Below, piece by piece: positions 41,647-50,415 of a stretch of 64,000 nucleotides of DNA (its first letter is position 1; every line of letters starts with the position of its first letter). Both the position numbers and the translations under genes were made by a program. This DNA comes from JACVRW01 sp963813495 (GTDB lineage: Bacteria > Actinomycetota > Thermoleophilia > Solirubrobacterales > Thermoleophilaceae): the NCBI GenBank assembly GCA_963813495.1, contig CAWEZC010000010.1:62001-126000 (forward strand), read 5' to 3'. The notes under the pieces were generated by a model. It did no database searches. It was not told the DNA's origin and saw only the letters and a program-made list of their open reading frames with translations.

Positions 41647-43548
41647 TCATCGCGCGGAGCCGGCCCCGGCTCCGGTGGGCATCACCCCGCCGTCGGCGAA
41701 GACCACGCCGTCGGCACACGAGGCCTCCACGAGGCCGCCGTGGAACTGCTCCTGGTAGAGGCTGCTGTAGAGGCCCCCCCGGGCGAGCAGCTCGGAGTGC
41801 GTGCCGCGCTCGACGAGCCGGCCGCGGTCGAGCACGAAGATCACATCCGCGGCGAAGATCGTCGACAGGCGATGGGCGATGGCCAGCGTGGTGCGCCCCT
41901 CCATCAGCGGCTCGAGGGCAGCCTGCACGAGGCGCTCGCTGGTGGTGTCCAGCGCCGAGGTGGCCTCGTCCAGTATCAGTATGCGTGGGTCCTTGAGGAT
42001 CGCCCGAGCGATGGCAATCCGCTGTTTCTCTCCGCCCGACAAGCGGTACCCGCGCTCGCCGACCATCGTGTCGTAGCCCTCGTCGAGCTCGGTGATCCGG
42101 TCGTGTATCAGCGCCGCTCGGGCGGCCTCCTCGATCTCCTTCTGGGTGGCGTCGCGGCGCGCGTAGAGCAGGTTGTCGCGCACGCTCGAGTGGAACAAGT
42201 AGGTCTCCTGGGTCACCACGCCGACGATCTCGGCCAGCGCGGCGAGCTGCAGCCGGCGCACGTCGATGCCGTCGATCTGCACGCTCCCCGAGCTGGGGTC
42301 GTAGAGCCGCGGCACGAGGTAGGAGACGGTCGTCTTGCCGGCGCCGCTCGGCCCGACCAGGGCCGCCAGCTGACCGGGCTCGACCTCCAGCGAGAGCCCG
42401 TCGAGGGCGAAACGCCGGCTCCCGTCGAGCGCAGCATCGCCGCCACTGGGTGTGCTCTGCGGGTAGGCGAAGGACACCGAGTCGAAGGTCACGCGACCCT
42501 CGACGCGCTGGGCGTCCAGGCTGATCGCGTCGGGCGCGTCGACGATGTCCGGCTCGAGGTCGAGGTACTCGAAGACACGCTCGAACAGCGCCAGCGACGA
42601 CTGGATCTCCACGGAGACGCGCAGGAGCGAGACGATCGGGAAGAACAGGCGCGTCTGGAGCGTCGTGAAGGCCACGATCGTGCCCGCGCTGATCGGCGAC
42701 GCGCCGCCGGCCAGGGTCAGCCCGGCAACGAGATAGATGATCGCCGGCGTGATGCCGAAGAAGGCCTGCACGAGCGCGAAGAAACCCTGGCCGGTCATCT
42801 GCTGGCGCACCTGCAGCTCCGCCAGACGCTCGTTGGCCCGGCGGTAGCGCTCGATCTCGTCGGAGCGCCGCTCGAAGACCTTGGAGAGCAGGATGCCCGA
42901 GACCGAGAGCGTCTCCTGCGTGATCGCGCTCATCTCGGCCATCGACTCCTGAGTCTGCGCGCTCACCGCCCGCCGCAAGCGGCCCACGCGGTAGGTGAGC
43001 ACCACGAACAAGGGCACGAGGATCAGCGACACCAGTGTGAGCTGCCAGGAAAGCACCAGCATGGCCACGAGGCTGCTGATGACCGTCACGACGTTCGCCA
43101 GGATCGAGGAGGCCGTGCTGGTGACCACCGTCTGCACGCCGCCCACGTCGTTGGCCAGGCGCGACTGGATCTCGCCGGTGCGCGTGCCGGTGAAGAAGGA
43201 GAGCGGCATCGACTGCAGATGCGCGTAGAGGCGGTCGCGCAGGTCCTGCATCACCCGGTTGCCCACGAAATTCGTCAGGTACGTCTGGCCCACCCCGATC
43301 ACGCCGAGCACGATGGGGATCGCCACCATCACGCCGACGAGCAGATAGAGCAGCGACAGGTCGGGACCGCCGGCCACGAACAGGGCGTCGTCGAAGACCA
43401 CCTGGACGAGCAGCGGGTTGACGATCCCGAGGCCGGAGGTCACGACGATCGAGATCAGGATCAGCGTCGTGCGGCCGCGATAGGGGCGAAACAAGCCGAC
43501 TATGCGCCGCCCGAGACCCTCCCGCCCCCGCTTTTCGGTGTCCGCCAC
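41647..43548 (-). CDS. ABC exporter, fused permease-ATPase (MsbA/multidrug type)
   Basis: A 633-residue half-transporter that would act as a homodimer. Six-helix domain up to about residue 330 (YRGRTTLILISIVVTSGLG, SFFTGTRTGEIQSRLANDVG), then the ATPase: Walker A LVGPSGAGKTTVSYLV near 398, Q-loop VVTQETYLFHSSVRDNLLY, signature LSGGEKQRIAIARAIL near 502, Walker B ILILDEATSALD, and the switch His in AIAHRLSTI. Exported substrate unknown. GTG start; a TAGTCT box lies 12 bases upstream. Confidence 0.9.
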   Translation of the reverse strand: MADTEKRGREGLGRRIVGLFRPYRGRTTLILISIVVTSGLGIVNPLLVQVVFDDALFVAGGPDLSLLYLLVGVMVAIPIVLGVIGVGQTYLTNFVGNRVMQDLRDRLYAHLQSMPLSFFTGTRTGEIQSRLANDVGGVQTVVTSTASSILANVVTVISSLVAMLVLSWQLTLVSLILVPLFVVLTYRVGRLRRAVSAQTQESMAEMSAITQETLSVSGILLSKVFERRSDEIERYRRANERLAELQVRQQMTGQGFFALVQAFFGITPAIIYLVAGLTLAGGASPISAGTIVAFTTLQTRLFFPIVSLLRVSVEIQSSLALFERVFEYLDLEPDIVDAPDAISLDAQRVEGRVTFDSVSFAYPQSTPSGGDAALDGSRRFALDGLSLEVEPGQLAALVGPSGAGKTTVSYLVPRLYDPSSGSVQIDGIDVRRLQLAALAEIVGVVTQETYLFHSSVRDNLLYARRDATQKEIEEAARAALIHDRITELDEGYDTMVGERGYRLSGGEKQRIAIARAILKDPRILILDEATSALDTTSERLVQAALEPLMEGRTTLAIAHRLSTIFAADVIFVLDRGRLVERGTHSELLARGGLYSSLYQEQFHGGLVEASCADGVVFADGGVMPTGAGAGSAR

Positions 43549-43641
43549 TTGCCGCCAGAGAGACTACGCAGGGGCCTGTGGCTGCTTCCCCGGCTCGCCG
43601 CGGGCGAGCCGATTTCCTCCGAGATCCCTACCTTTGTGGGC

Positions 43642-43860
43642 ATGAGCGACCTCGCCCCACGTTCCGGCGGCCCGCCCTCGCGGCGTTCACGCGAGAAGCG
43701 CGCCTACCAGCTGGCCGTGGGCGGCGGGGTGGCGGGCGCCGTGGCGGTCATCGGGCTCGTGCTGGCCGTGGTGGGTGTGATCGGCTACGGGCTGCCCGTG
43801 CTGGCGCTCGTCATCGCGGTGATCTGCGTGCTGCTGTTCCGGCGCACCGTCTCCGGCTGA
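43642..43860 (+). CDS. small two-helix membrane protein
   Basis: A 72-residue protein: a polar basic N-terminus (MSDLAPRSGGPPSRRSREKR) followed by two hydrophobic helices (VAGAVAVIGLVLAVVGVIGY and VLALVIAVICVLLF). The ATG lies 7 bases after TACCTT, a leaderless promoter. Divergent from the ABC exporter. Function unknown. Confidence 0.65.
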   Translation: MSDLAPRSGGPPSRRSREKRAYQLAVGGGVAGAVAVIGLVLAVVGVIGYGLPVLALVIAVICVLLFRRTVSG

Positions 43861-43927
43861 ACCCCGCTCCGCGTCGAGAGCCCGGGCGCACGAGGCGCCG
43901 CAGGGGCTCCAAGTAGCCTCGCCCCGC

Positions 43928-45163
43928 ATGGACCCGGCCGCCGGCCTCCCGATCCGCCGCAACACGGCCCTGCTGTCGGCCGCCCTGGCCACCAACTCGG
44001 CGATGCTGCAGCTGTCGGCGGCCGTGGCGTCGCTGACCTTGGTCAACGTGCTCGGGGTGGAGGGGCTGCTCGGTCTCGGCCCGGCGATCGTCCTCGGCTC
44101 CGGCGCCCTGGCCGCCCTGCCAGCCGGGCGGGCCATGGACCGCGTCGGGCGCGTGCCGGTGCTGGCCGCCGGCTATCTCACCGGCGCGTCGGGCTGCGCG
44201 CTGGCGGCGCTGGGCAGCGCCTCGGACCAGGGGGTCCTCGTGCTCGCCGGGCTCGTGGGCGTGGGCGCGGCCGGCGGGGTCGCGCTGCTGGCCCGCACCG
44301 CGGCGGGCGACATGTACCCGCCGGAGCGCCGTGCCCGCGGAATCGCCCTCGTCCTGTTCGGGGCCGTCTTCGGGGCCTTTCTCGGACCGGCCGTCTTCAG
44401 TCCGATCCTCGCTGGGCGCGAGCTCGACGGCGACGCCCTCGCGCCGCTCTGGCTGGCCGCGGGCGCGTTCATGGTCGTCGGCTGCGCCCTCGTGGCCTGC
44501 GTGCGCCCCGACCCGCGCCGCATCGCCGAGCTGCTCGAGCACGAGGAGCCGCTGGAGGAGGGGAGCAGGCGCGCCCCCCTGACGGAGCTGCTGGCGCGCC
44601 CCGGCGTCATCCCGGCCCTGATCGCCGCGCAGGCCAGCTTCGCGGTCATGGTCGGGGTGATGACCCTGACCGGGGCGGTGGTGGTCGACCATCACGGTCA
44701 CGAGGGGCACGACGTCTTCCCGATCATCGGCGCGCACGTGATCGGCATGTACGCGCTGGTGATCGTGATCGGCGACCTGATCGACCGCATCGGGCGCACG
44801 CCCTCGCTGGCCGGAGGCCTGATCGTGATGGCGGGCTCGGTGATCAGCCTCCTGTGGGTGGAGAGCGTGCCCGCCACCGCCGTCGCGTTGTTCGGCCTGG
44901 GCGTGGGCTGGAATCTCTCGTTCGTGGCTGCCACGGCCGAGCTCGCCGACCTCACCCATCCGTCCGAGCGCGGCCGCCTGCTCGGCTTCAACGATCTGCT
45001 CTCGGGGGCCACCGGGGCCGGGCTGGCACTGCTCGGCGGCGTGGCGCTGTCGGCGCTCGGGGTGGCCGCTCTCGCCATCGGGGGCACGGCCCTCGTGCTG
45101 GCCCCCGCGCTGTGGATCCTGCGTGTGACCAAGCTCCCAGTCGGCGCCGGGCCAAAGCTCTAA
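43928..45163 (+). CDS. MFS transporter (12-TM)
   Basis: A 411-residue transporter with about twelve helices. It has the motif-A-like loop PAGRAMDRVGRVPVL near residue 60, and a second half loop DLIDRIGRTPSLAGG near 285. The central cytoplasmic loop is charged (DPRRIAELLEHEEPLEEGSR). A histidine-rich external segment, VVDHHGHEGHDVFP near 255, could bind metal or be part of the transport path. Start ATG 43928 is 8 bases after TAGCCT. Substrate unknown. Confidence 0.85.
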   Translation: MDPAAGLPIRRNTALLSAALATNSAMLQLSAAVASLTLVNVLGVEGLLGLGPAIVLGSGALAALPAGRAMDRVGRVPVLAAGYLTGASGCALAALGSASDQGVLVLAGLVGVGAAGGVALLARTAAGDMYPPERRARGIALVLFGAVFGAFLGPAVFSPILAGRELDGDALAPLWLAAGAFMVVGCALVACVRPDPRRIAELLEHEEPLEEGSRRAPLTELLARPGVIPALIAAQASFAVMVGVMTLTGAVVVDHHGHEGHDVFPIIGAHVIGMYALVIVIGDLIDRIGRTPSLAGGLIVMAGSVISLLWVESVPATAVALFGLGVGWNLSFVAATAELADLTHPSERGRLLGFNDLLSGATGAGLALLGGVALSALGVAALAIGGTALVLAPALWILRVTKLPVGAGPKL

Positions 45164-45189
45164 AACTGATCTCCCCCCAGGAGGTTCCC

Positions 45190-45513
45190 ATGAGCTACGC
45201 AGCCCACCTGCCCCACCAGCGCGACCTTCTCGTCCCGATACTGGCCCTTGTGATCGGCGCGGCGGGTGCGACGGCGACCTACGCCGCCCTGGACGCCGAC
45301 TCCGTCAGCGATGGCGGGGGCTCGGCAGCTCTGGTGGGCGCAAAGCACGCCCCGATGCCCCCACGCGCGGAGACCGGCGCGGCCGGCGTTCCGCAGACCT
45401 CCGCCTCCACGGGCCACAAGGGTGGCGGGCCCCCGGCCGAGCCGAGCTCGGCTCCGTCGCCCACCGGGGCCCTGCCGACAAACGCTCACCTTCCGGTCTC
45501 GCCGCTTCGCTGA
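45190..45513 (+). CDS. small single-helix protein with proline/glycine-rich tail
   Basis: A 107-residue protein with a hydrophobic segment (DLLVPILALVIGAAGATATY, residues 11-30) and an alanine/proline/glycine-rich, probably unstructured tail. GGAGG is 5 bases before the ATG. It follows the MFS gene by 26 bases and ends just before a strong hairpin. Likely membrane-anchored; function unknown. Confidence 0.65.
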   Translation: MSYAAHLPHQRDLLVPILALVIGAAGATATYAALDADSVSDGGGSAALVGAKHAPMPPRAETGAAGVPQTSASTGHKGGGPPAEPSSAPSPTGALPTNAHLPVSPLR

Positions 45514-45522
45514 AGGCCCGCT

Positions 45523-45579
45523 GGGGGGCGAGCCGAGCCCGGTTTCGCCCCCCCGCACGGAGGTCCCTCGGCGCCTCCG
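45523..45579. terminator. two tandem hairpins between convergent genes
   Basis: A perfect 9-bp stem GGGGGGCGA/TCGCCCCCC (45523-45531 with 45545-45553, 13-base loop), followed by CGGAGG/CCTCCG (45558-45563 with 45574-45579). They fill the gap between convergent genes and can serve as a bidirectional terminator; no T-run, as usual at this GC content. Confidence 0.6.
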
Positions 45580-45583
45580 CCCC

Positions 45584-48500
45584 TCAACGGCGCCAGAGGC
45601 GGCCCAGCGATGCGCGCTCGAGCTCCCCGAGCTCGCGCCAGGCCCAGCGCACGGCGCTCTCGACGAGACTCGGGTGACCGTCACGCAGCGCCGCCTGAGG
45701 CGGCCCGCCGGCGAGCGAGGCCGCCGCCGTCGCCTGGTGGGCCACCTCGACGCCGTCCTCCACGACCATGTCGATCTCCACGTCCATGGCCAGTTCGGCG
45801 CGCTGGCTCATTAGGCCCAGCTCCTGGCCGATCGGATGGCTGTCGAGTGGATGGATCGTCAGCTCGACCTCGCGCCGCGCCGGCCCGCTGCGCACTCGCT
45901 GAAGCGAGACCGGGGCCTCGACCACCGACTGGTAGCACGCCCGGGTGCCGTCGCCGGCGTCCCGGAACTGCTTGAGGAACACCTGGCCCACCCGGCCTTC
46001 CACCATGTCGGCCACGAGGTCCGCCGTCAGGCGGATGTCGGCGAGGACCAGCTCCCCACCGCTGCGCAGGCTCGGTAGCCCGCCCGTCAGCTGGCGCAGG
46101 AAGGCCTCCGGGCCCTCCAGCGGCACGCCGTCGCGGGGGTCGGACTCGGCGGCGCCGGTCTCGGTGATCTCCAGGAAGGGATACCAGCCTGCGCCCTCGC
46201 TGCGGCCGAAGTTGCCGCCGTAGGCCTCGATCGCTACGTGCTCGCCCAGCCCGTCGTCCGGCGTGAAGCGCCCCATCGTCTTGGCGTAGCCGTAGGCCTC
46301 GCGCCCGCCGAGGTAGGACATCGGGTTGTCGACGAAGATGTACGGCACGGCCAGCACCAGGCGCTCGGCCACGAAGAAGCCGCCGCGCTGGTGCCCGGCG
46401 AGCACGGGAAACCAGAACGAGGCCTGCGTCTCGCGCACCGCCCCCCAGCGGTCGAAGGGAGGCGTGAGCGAGGTCACCCGCCCGAACTCCCCCACCAGCA
46501 GCAGCACGTCCGAGCTCACCGGGCGATACTCGATGGCGTCGCCCGCGGGCGCGTTGAACATGCGCTGCACCAGGGCGCCGATCCGGTCCTCGTCACCGCG
46601 CAGCAGCAGGCTGCGCAGACGCCCGCGCGCGCACAGGAAGGGCGGCGGCGCGGTGGCGCGCCCGCCGAACTCGACGTAGGGCGGCTGCTCGAGCGGGCGC
46701 GGGCGCAGCCAGCCTCCGCCGCGCCCCGGGATCGCCGGGCGCTCGTCGCCGATCAGGCCGGCGGCCGCCTCGATGCCGGAGATCACCGCTGCCTCCACAC
46801 AGCCGCCGTCGATTCCGTTGCGCGTCCAGTCCCCGGCCAACATCAGGTTCTCGAAGCCCGAGTCGTCGGAGGGCAGCCGATGCTCGACCGAGCCGGCGGG
46901 CGTGAGCACGTAGCGCTCGGAGGGCGCGACGTTGGCGCGCCAGTACTGCGCCTCGAAGCGCCCGGGGCCGGTGCGCTCCTCTCGGTCGACGAGCACGCTC
47001 CAGTCGAAGCTGCCGTCGGGGCGCAGCGCGGCCGGCCACAGCGTCGCCATGTCGCGCTCCATGAACTCGACCGCGTTGCGCCGCACCCGCTCGGTGGCCT
47101 GGTCCTGGGTCTCGCCCGGCCGGTCCTCGAGCACGCCGCACAGGTAGCCGATCGTGCGCACCTCGTCGCCCTGATCCCACGACTCCCGTGGAATCAGGTG
47201 GGTCATGTCGCAGTAGGTGTCGATCGGCTCGACGTAGCAGCCCGCCACCGAGTTGCCCGCGTGGGTCCAGCCGAGCTCCTCGCTGCTGCGGTTGGCCCAC
47301 ACCTGGAAGGCCTGCGTGCGCACGGTGACCGCGCGCTCGATGCCGCTCTTGAAGCCCTCGTCGCGTTCCATCAGCTCGGCGCAGATGGGCGCCAGGGCGC
47401 CGACGGGGATGCCGAGCACCACCGCGTCGAAGTCCTCGCCTCGGCGCAGGCGCAGCGGCTCGCGCCGGAGCGGGTTGGCCTGAAGCTCGAAGTCGTGTCC
47501 GCGCGCGCGGGGCTCGAGCTGGTCCCAGAGCGGCTCGCTGGGCCAGCAGCCGAGGCCCTTGACGTCGGCCAGCGGCAGGTACTCCTGGGCCTCGTCGCGC
47601 AGCTCCGCCTGGGGCACCACGTCGATCGTGTCCACGCGCTTGGTGTCTCCGGCAACCCCGAGCCGCGTGACCTCGTGGAAGAACTTGAAGCGCACACCGC
47701 GACGGCGCAGCACCTCGTAGAGCGGCGTGAACACCACATCGCCCATCCCCGCCTGCATCTTCTGCATGATCGAGCCGCGGTAGCTGAACACGAGGCGCAG
47801 CAGGTCGTTGGTGGCCACGCCGGCGGCCACGTCGGCGGCGCCGATCGCGCCGCCCGGAAAGCCGAAGGCCACGTCGTAGACCGAGCGCAACACCGGGGCG
47901 CGCTGCTCGGGCGTGCGCCCGAGAGTGACCTCCTTGGCTCCATGGCGGGCGAGCCAGGCCGACCATTCTTCGTCGTTGACGGCGTCGAAGCCCTGCTCGA
48001 GCACGCCGTCCTCGACTATGCCGGCCAGCGTCGAGACCCCCGCGTCCACGAAGGTGAAGAACAGCCGCAGCTCGGCGTCATCCTCGATGGGCCCGCGCAG
48101 CACCAGCCAGAGCCAGTCACGAAAGCCTTTGAGCAGCTTGACGAGCAGCGCGGGCTGCGCCGCCTGACGCGCGACCAGGTTGTTGGTCTGGCCCGCGCGG
48201 AGGCCGGCGAGCCGCTCCGCCAGGGCGAGCAGGCGCTCGGCGCCTTCGAGCGGGAGCAAGAGCAGGTCGCCGGCCACGTCGGCGGCAAGGTCCTCGAACC
48301 AATCGGGGACGAAGGGGAAGTCGGGCTCGGACATGTCGAGCTCGCGATCGTCCTTGAGCGAGCGCCAGCCCGACAGCGCCCAGCCGCAGGCGACGGCCGC
48401 CATCTCCCAGAAGGTGGGCAGTGCTCCGGCCTCGCCCGGGCGCAGGAGGTTCCGCGGGAAGTCGAGCTCGTGCGCATGCCAGCCGGCACCCTGGCGGTCG

Positions 48501-48838
48501 TAGAGCACGAGCTGGTCGCACGGATCGAACGCGTCCCCCAGGGTGGCGAGCGGGGTCCCGGGCTCGCGCCCCAGCTCCTCGTAGGCGTCGCGCATCAGGC
48601 GAAAGGCGTTGTCGTAGAAGCCGAACCAGACGTGCAGCCCGTGCTCCTCGATCCTGTCTGCGCGCTCCCGGTTGCGACCGCTCGCTCCCTTGCCCCCGAC
48701 CCGCCAGCCCAGCTGGTAGACGGTGACATCGAAGCGCTCGCGCAGCTCCGGCGTGGCCGTGAGCTCGAATGCGGCGGTCATTCCACCGACGCCGCCGCCG
48801 AGCACCGCGACCTTGGTGATGTGAGCGTTCTCGTTCAC
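45584..48838 (-). CDS. FAD-dependent oxidoreductase fused to an acetoacetate-decarboxylase-like domain
   Basis: A 1084-residue two-domain protein. Residues 1 to about 720 form an amine-oxidase/phytoene-desaturase-type flavoenzyme: KVAVLGGGVGGMTAAFELTA (FAD), YQLGWRVGGKGASGRN (GG doublet region), EHGLHVWFGFYDNAF, and NLMLAGDWTRNGIDGGCVEA near the end. Residues about 790-1050 resemble the acetoacetate decarboxylase fold (SFWFPVLAGHQRGGFFVAER, then YGYAKTMGRF, where ADC proteins carry an active-site lysine region). Hydroxysqualene- or carotenoid-related chemistry is possible. The fusion implies oxidation followed by decarboxylation or enol chemistry. GTG start, no Shine-Dalgarno. Confidence 0.8.
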   Translation of the reverse strand: MNENAHITKVAVLGGGVGGMTAAFELTATPELRERFDVTVYQLGWRVGGKGASGRNRERADRIEEHGLHVWFGFYDNAFRLMRDAYEELGREPGTPLATLGDAFDPCDQLVLYDRQGAGWHAHELDFPRNLLRPGEAGALPTFWEMAAVACGWALSGWRSLKDDRELDMSEPDFPFVPDWFEDLAADVAGDLLLLPLEGAERLLALAERLAGLRAGQTNNLVARQAAQPALLVKLLKGFRDWLWLVLRGPIEDDAELRLFFTFVDAGVSTLAGIVEDGVLEQGFDAVNDEEWSAWLARHGAKEVTLGRTPEQRAPVLRSVYDVAFGFPGGAIGAADVAAGVATNDLLRLVFSYRGSIMQKMQAGMGDVVFTPLYEVLRRRGVRFKFFHEVTRLGVAGDTKRVDTIDVVPQAELRDEAQEYLPLADVKGLGCWPSEPLWDQLEPRARGHDFELQANPLRREPLRLRRGEDFDAVVLGIPVGALAPICAELMERDEGFKSGIERAVTVRTQAFQVWANRSSEELGWTHAGNSVAGCYVEPIDTYCDMTHLIPRESWDQGDEVRTIGYLCGVLEDRPGETQDQATERVRRNAVEFMERDMATLWPAALRPDGSFDWSVLVDREERTGPGRFEAQYWRANVAPSERYVLTPAGSVEHRLPSDDSGFENLMLAGDWTRNGIDGGCVEAAVISGIEAAAGLIGDERPAIPGRGGGWLRPRPLEQPPYVEFGGRATAPPPFLCARGRLRSLLLRGDEDRIGALVQRMFNAPAGDAIEYRPVSSDVLLLVGEFGRVTSLTPPFDRWGAVRETQASFWFPVLAGHQRGGFFVAERLVLAVPYIFVDNPMSYLGGREAYGYAKTMGRFTPDDGLGEHVAIEAYGGNFGRSEGAGWYPFLEITETGAAESDPRDGVPLEGPEAFLRQLTGGLPSLRSGGELVLADIRLTADLVADMVEGRVGQVFLKQFRDAGDGTRACYQSVVEAPVSLQRVRSGPARREVELTIHPLDSHPIGQELGLMSQRAELAMDVEIDMVVEDGVEVAHQATAAASLAGGPPQAALRDGHPSLVESAVRWAWRELGELERASLGRLWRR

Positions 48839-48882
48839 TTGGGGTTTGCAGCAGCCCCGCGCCGCCGTGCGATCCTATCCAG

Positions 48883-49314
48883 GTGCCCGAGACCGGCCAA
48901 CGCATCTCTCAACCCGACCTTCGCCTCGTGCTTGAGGGCTATGAGCTGTGGAACGCGGGTGATCCGCAGGGCATGGCCGCGCTCTGCTTCACCGACGACA
49001 TCGAGTGGCACAACGCGCCCGAGTGGCCGGGCCAGCGCTCCTATCAGGGCTCGGAGACCGTGGTGCGCTTCCTGCTGGAGGAAGTGGTGGGGGTGATCGA
49101 GCTCGGCGACATCGAGATCGAACAGCTCGACGTCTACGGCGACGAGGTCCTGATCGCGATGCTCGCCCGCACCCGGGGCCACGAGTCCAACCTCGACATC
49201 GGAAAGATCCCGGTCTTCCATGTGGCCCGGCTCCGAGACGGCAAGGTGGCTCGTATTCGGGCGTTCCTCGACCGCGACGAGGCCGTCGCCGCCGCTCGCA
49301 CGGACACGCGCTGA
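48883..49314 (+). CDS. SnoaL-like (NTF2-fold) protein
   Basis: A 143-residue single-domain protein. It opens with LRLVLEGYELWNAGDPQGMA, like SnoaL/limonene-epoxide-hydrolase relatives, has WHNAPEWPGQRSYQGSETVV near 45-65, and ends VARLRDGKVARIRAFLDRDE, where the family closes. Such proteins bind or isomerise small hydrophobic molecules. Divergent from the FAD/decarboxylase fusion with 44 bases between starts, so a shared substrate is possible but unproven. Confidence 0.75.
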   Translation: MPETGQRISQPDLRLVLEGYELWNAGDPQGMAALCFTDDIEWHNAPEWPGQRSYQGSETVVRFLLEEVVGVIELGDIEIEQLDVYGDEVLIAMLARTRGHESNLDIGKIPVFHVARLRDGKVARIRAFLDRDEAVAAARTDTR

Positions 49315-49336
49315 CCGTCGCGTAGTGTCGGCGGGC

Positions 49337-50092
49337 GTGCCGCCGCGCCCGCAGACCCAGGCTCGCGAAGAAGCCCGCCCCGCGAGGCTCGCGCTCCTGG
49401 CCGGCGGTGTGCGCGCCGGCGTGCCGTTCGCGATCGCCGGCGGGATCCTGGCCGCGTCCTTCGGCGTGGTGGCCCAGGACGCCGGCCTCACGGCGCTCGA
49501 CGCGATCGTGATGTCGGTGATCGTGTTCGCCGGCTCAGCTCAGTTCGCGGCCATCGCGATCCTCGGCGGGGGCGGGACGGTGGCGGCGGCGGTGGGTGCC
49601 GCAGCGCTGATGAACTCGCGCTTCCTGCCCATGGGCGCAGCGCTGGCGCCTTCGCTGCCCGGCGGGCCGCTCAAGCGAGCCGCGCAGGGCCAGGTGGTGG
49701 TCGACGCGTCGTGGGCGCTGGCCGCCCGCGGCGACGGCAGCTTCGACCGCTGGCTGCTCTTCGGGGCCTCCGCGATCCAGTACGCGACCTGGGTGGGCGG
49801 AACCGTGATCGGCGCGCTCGGCGGCGATGCCATCGGCGATCCGCGAGCCCTCGGGCTCGACGCCATCTATCCCGCCTTCTTTCTCGCTCTCCTGATCACC
49901 GAGATGCGTGGTCGCCGCGCGCTGGCTGTGGGCGTCGCCGGCGCCGTGATCGCCCTCGCGCTCGTGCCCTTCACTCCGGCCGGTGTGCCCGTGCTGGTGG
50001 CCAGCTTCGCCGCGCTGGCCGGGCTCACACAGTCGGCCCAGGAAGCCGCGCGCGAAGCGGGTGCGCGCGAGGCGGCGGAGCGCGAGTCATGA
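49337..50092 (+). CDS. azlC: AzlC-family permease (branched-chain amino acid exporter, large subunit)
   Basis: A 251-residue membrane protein with about seven helices. Recognised by the N-terminal GVRAGVPFAIAGGILAASFG, VMSVIVFAGSAQFAAIAILG near 55-75, and AALMNSRFLPMGAALAPSLP near 90-110. With AzlD it exports branched-chain amino acids (LIV-E family). GTG 49337 lies 8 bases after the -10 box TAGTGT; GTG 49325 is an alternative. Overlaps azlD by 4 bases. Confidence 0.87.
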   Translation: MPPRPQTQAREEARPARLALLAGGVRAGVPFAIAGGILAASFGVVAQDAGLTALDAIVMSVIVFAGSAQFAAIAILGGGGTVAAAVGAAALMNSRFLPMGAALAPSLPGGPLKRAAQGQVVVDASWALAARGDGSFDRWLLFGASAIQYATWVGGTVIGALGGDAIGDPRALGLDAIYPAFFLALLITEMRGRRALAVGVAGAVIALALVPFTPAGVPVLVASFAALAGLTQSAQEAAREAGAREAAERES

Positions 50093-50394
50093 GCACGAGC
50101 GTGGCTCTGATCGGCGGCTGTGCGCTGGTGACGGCGGCGATCAAGGCCGTAGGCCCGGTCGCCCTGGGCGGGCGCGACCTGCCGCTCTGGTTCACCAGCG
50201 TGATCGTCCTGCTGGCTCCCGCGCTGCTCGCGGCGCTGGTGGCCACCCAGGCTCTGGCAGAGGGCGACCGGTTGAACGTGGGGGCGGAGACGGTCGGGGT
50301 GGCCGCCGCCGGGCTGGTCGTCTGGCGCACGGGCTCGATCGTGGCCTGCGTGGTGGTGGCCGCGGGGCTGACGGCCCTGCTGCGCCTGCTGTGA
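50089..50394 (+). CDS. azlD: AzlD-family permease (small subunit)
   Basis: A 101-residue protein with about four helices, including VALIGGCALVTAAIKAVGPV and WFTSVIVLLAPALLAALVAT, the typical AzlD segments. ATG overlaps the azlC stop (ATGA). Required with AzlC for branched-chain amino acid efflux in characterised systems. Confidence 0.85.
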   Translation: MSTSVALIGGCALVTAAIKAVGPVALGGRDLPLWFTSVIVLLAPALLAALVATQALAEGDRLNVGAETVGVAAAGLVVWRTGSIVACVVVAAGLTALLRLL

Positions 50395-50415
50395 GCACTC
50401 CCCTGCGAGCGCCCT

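Noticed and set aside
46238..49096. Very long open frame (about 950 codons) on the plus strand opposite the FAD-oxidoreductase fusion
   Set aside because: It is antisense to a gene with clear domains, its translation is a low-complexity G/A/R/V/E-rich sequence, and long antisense frames are expected at this GC content.
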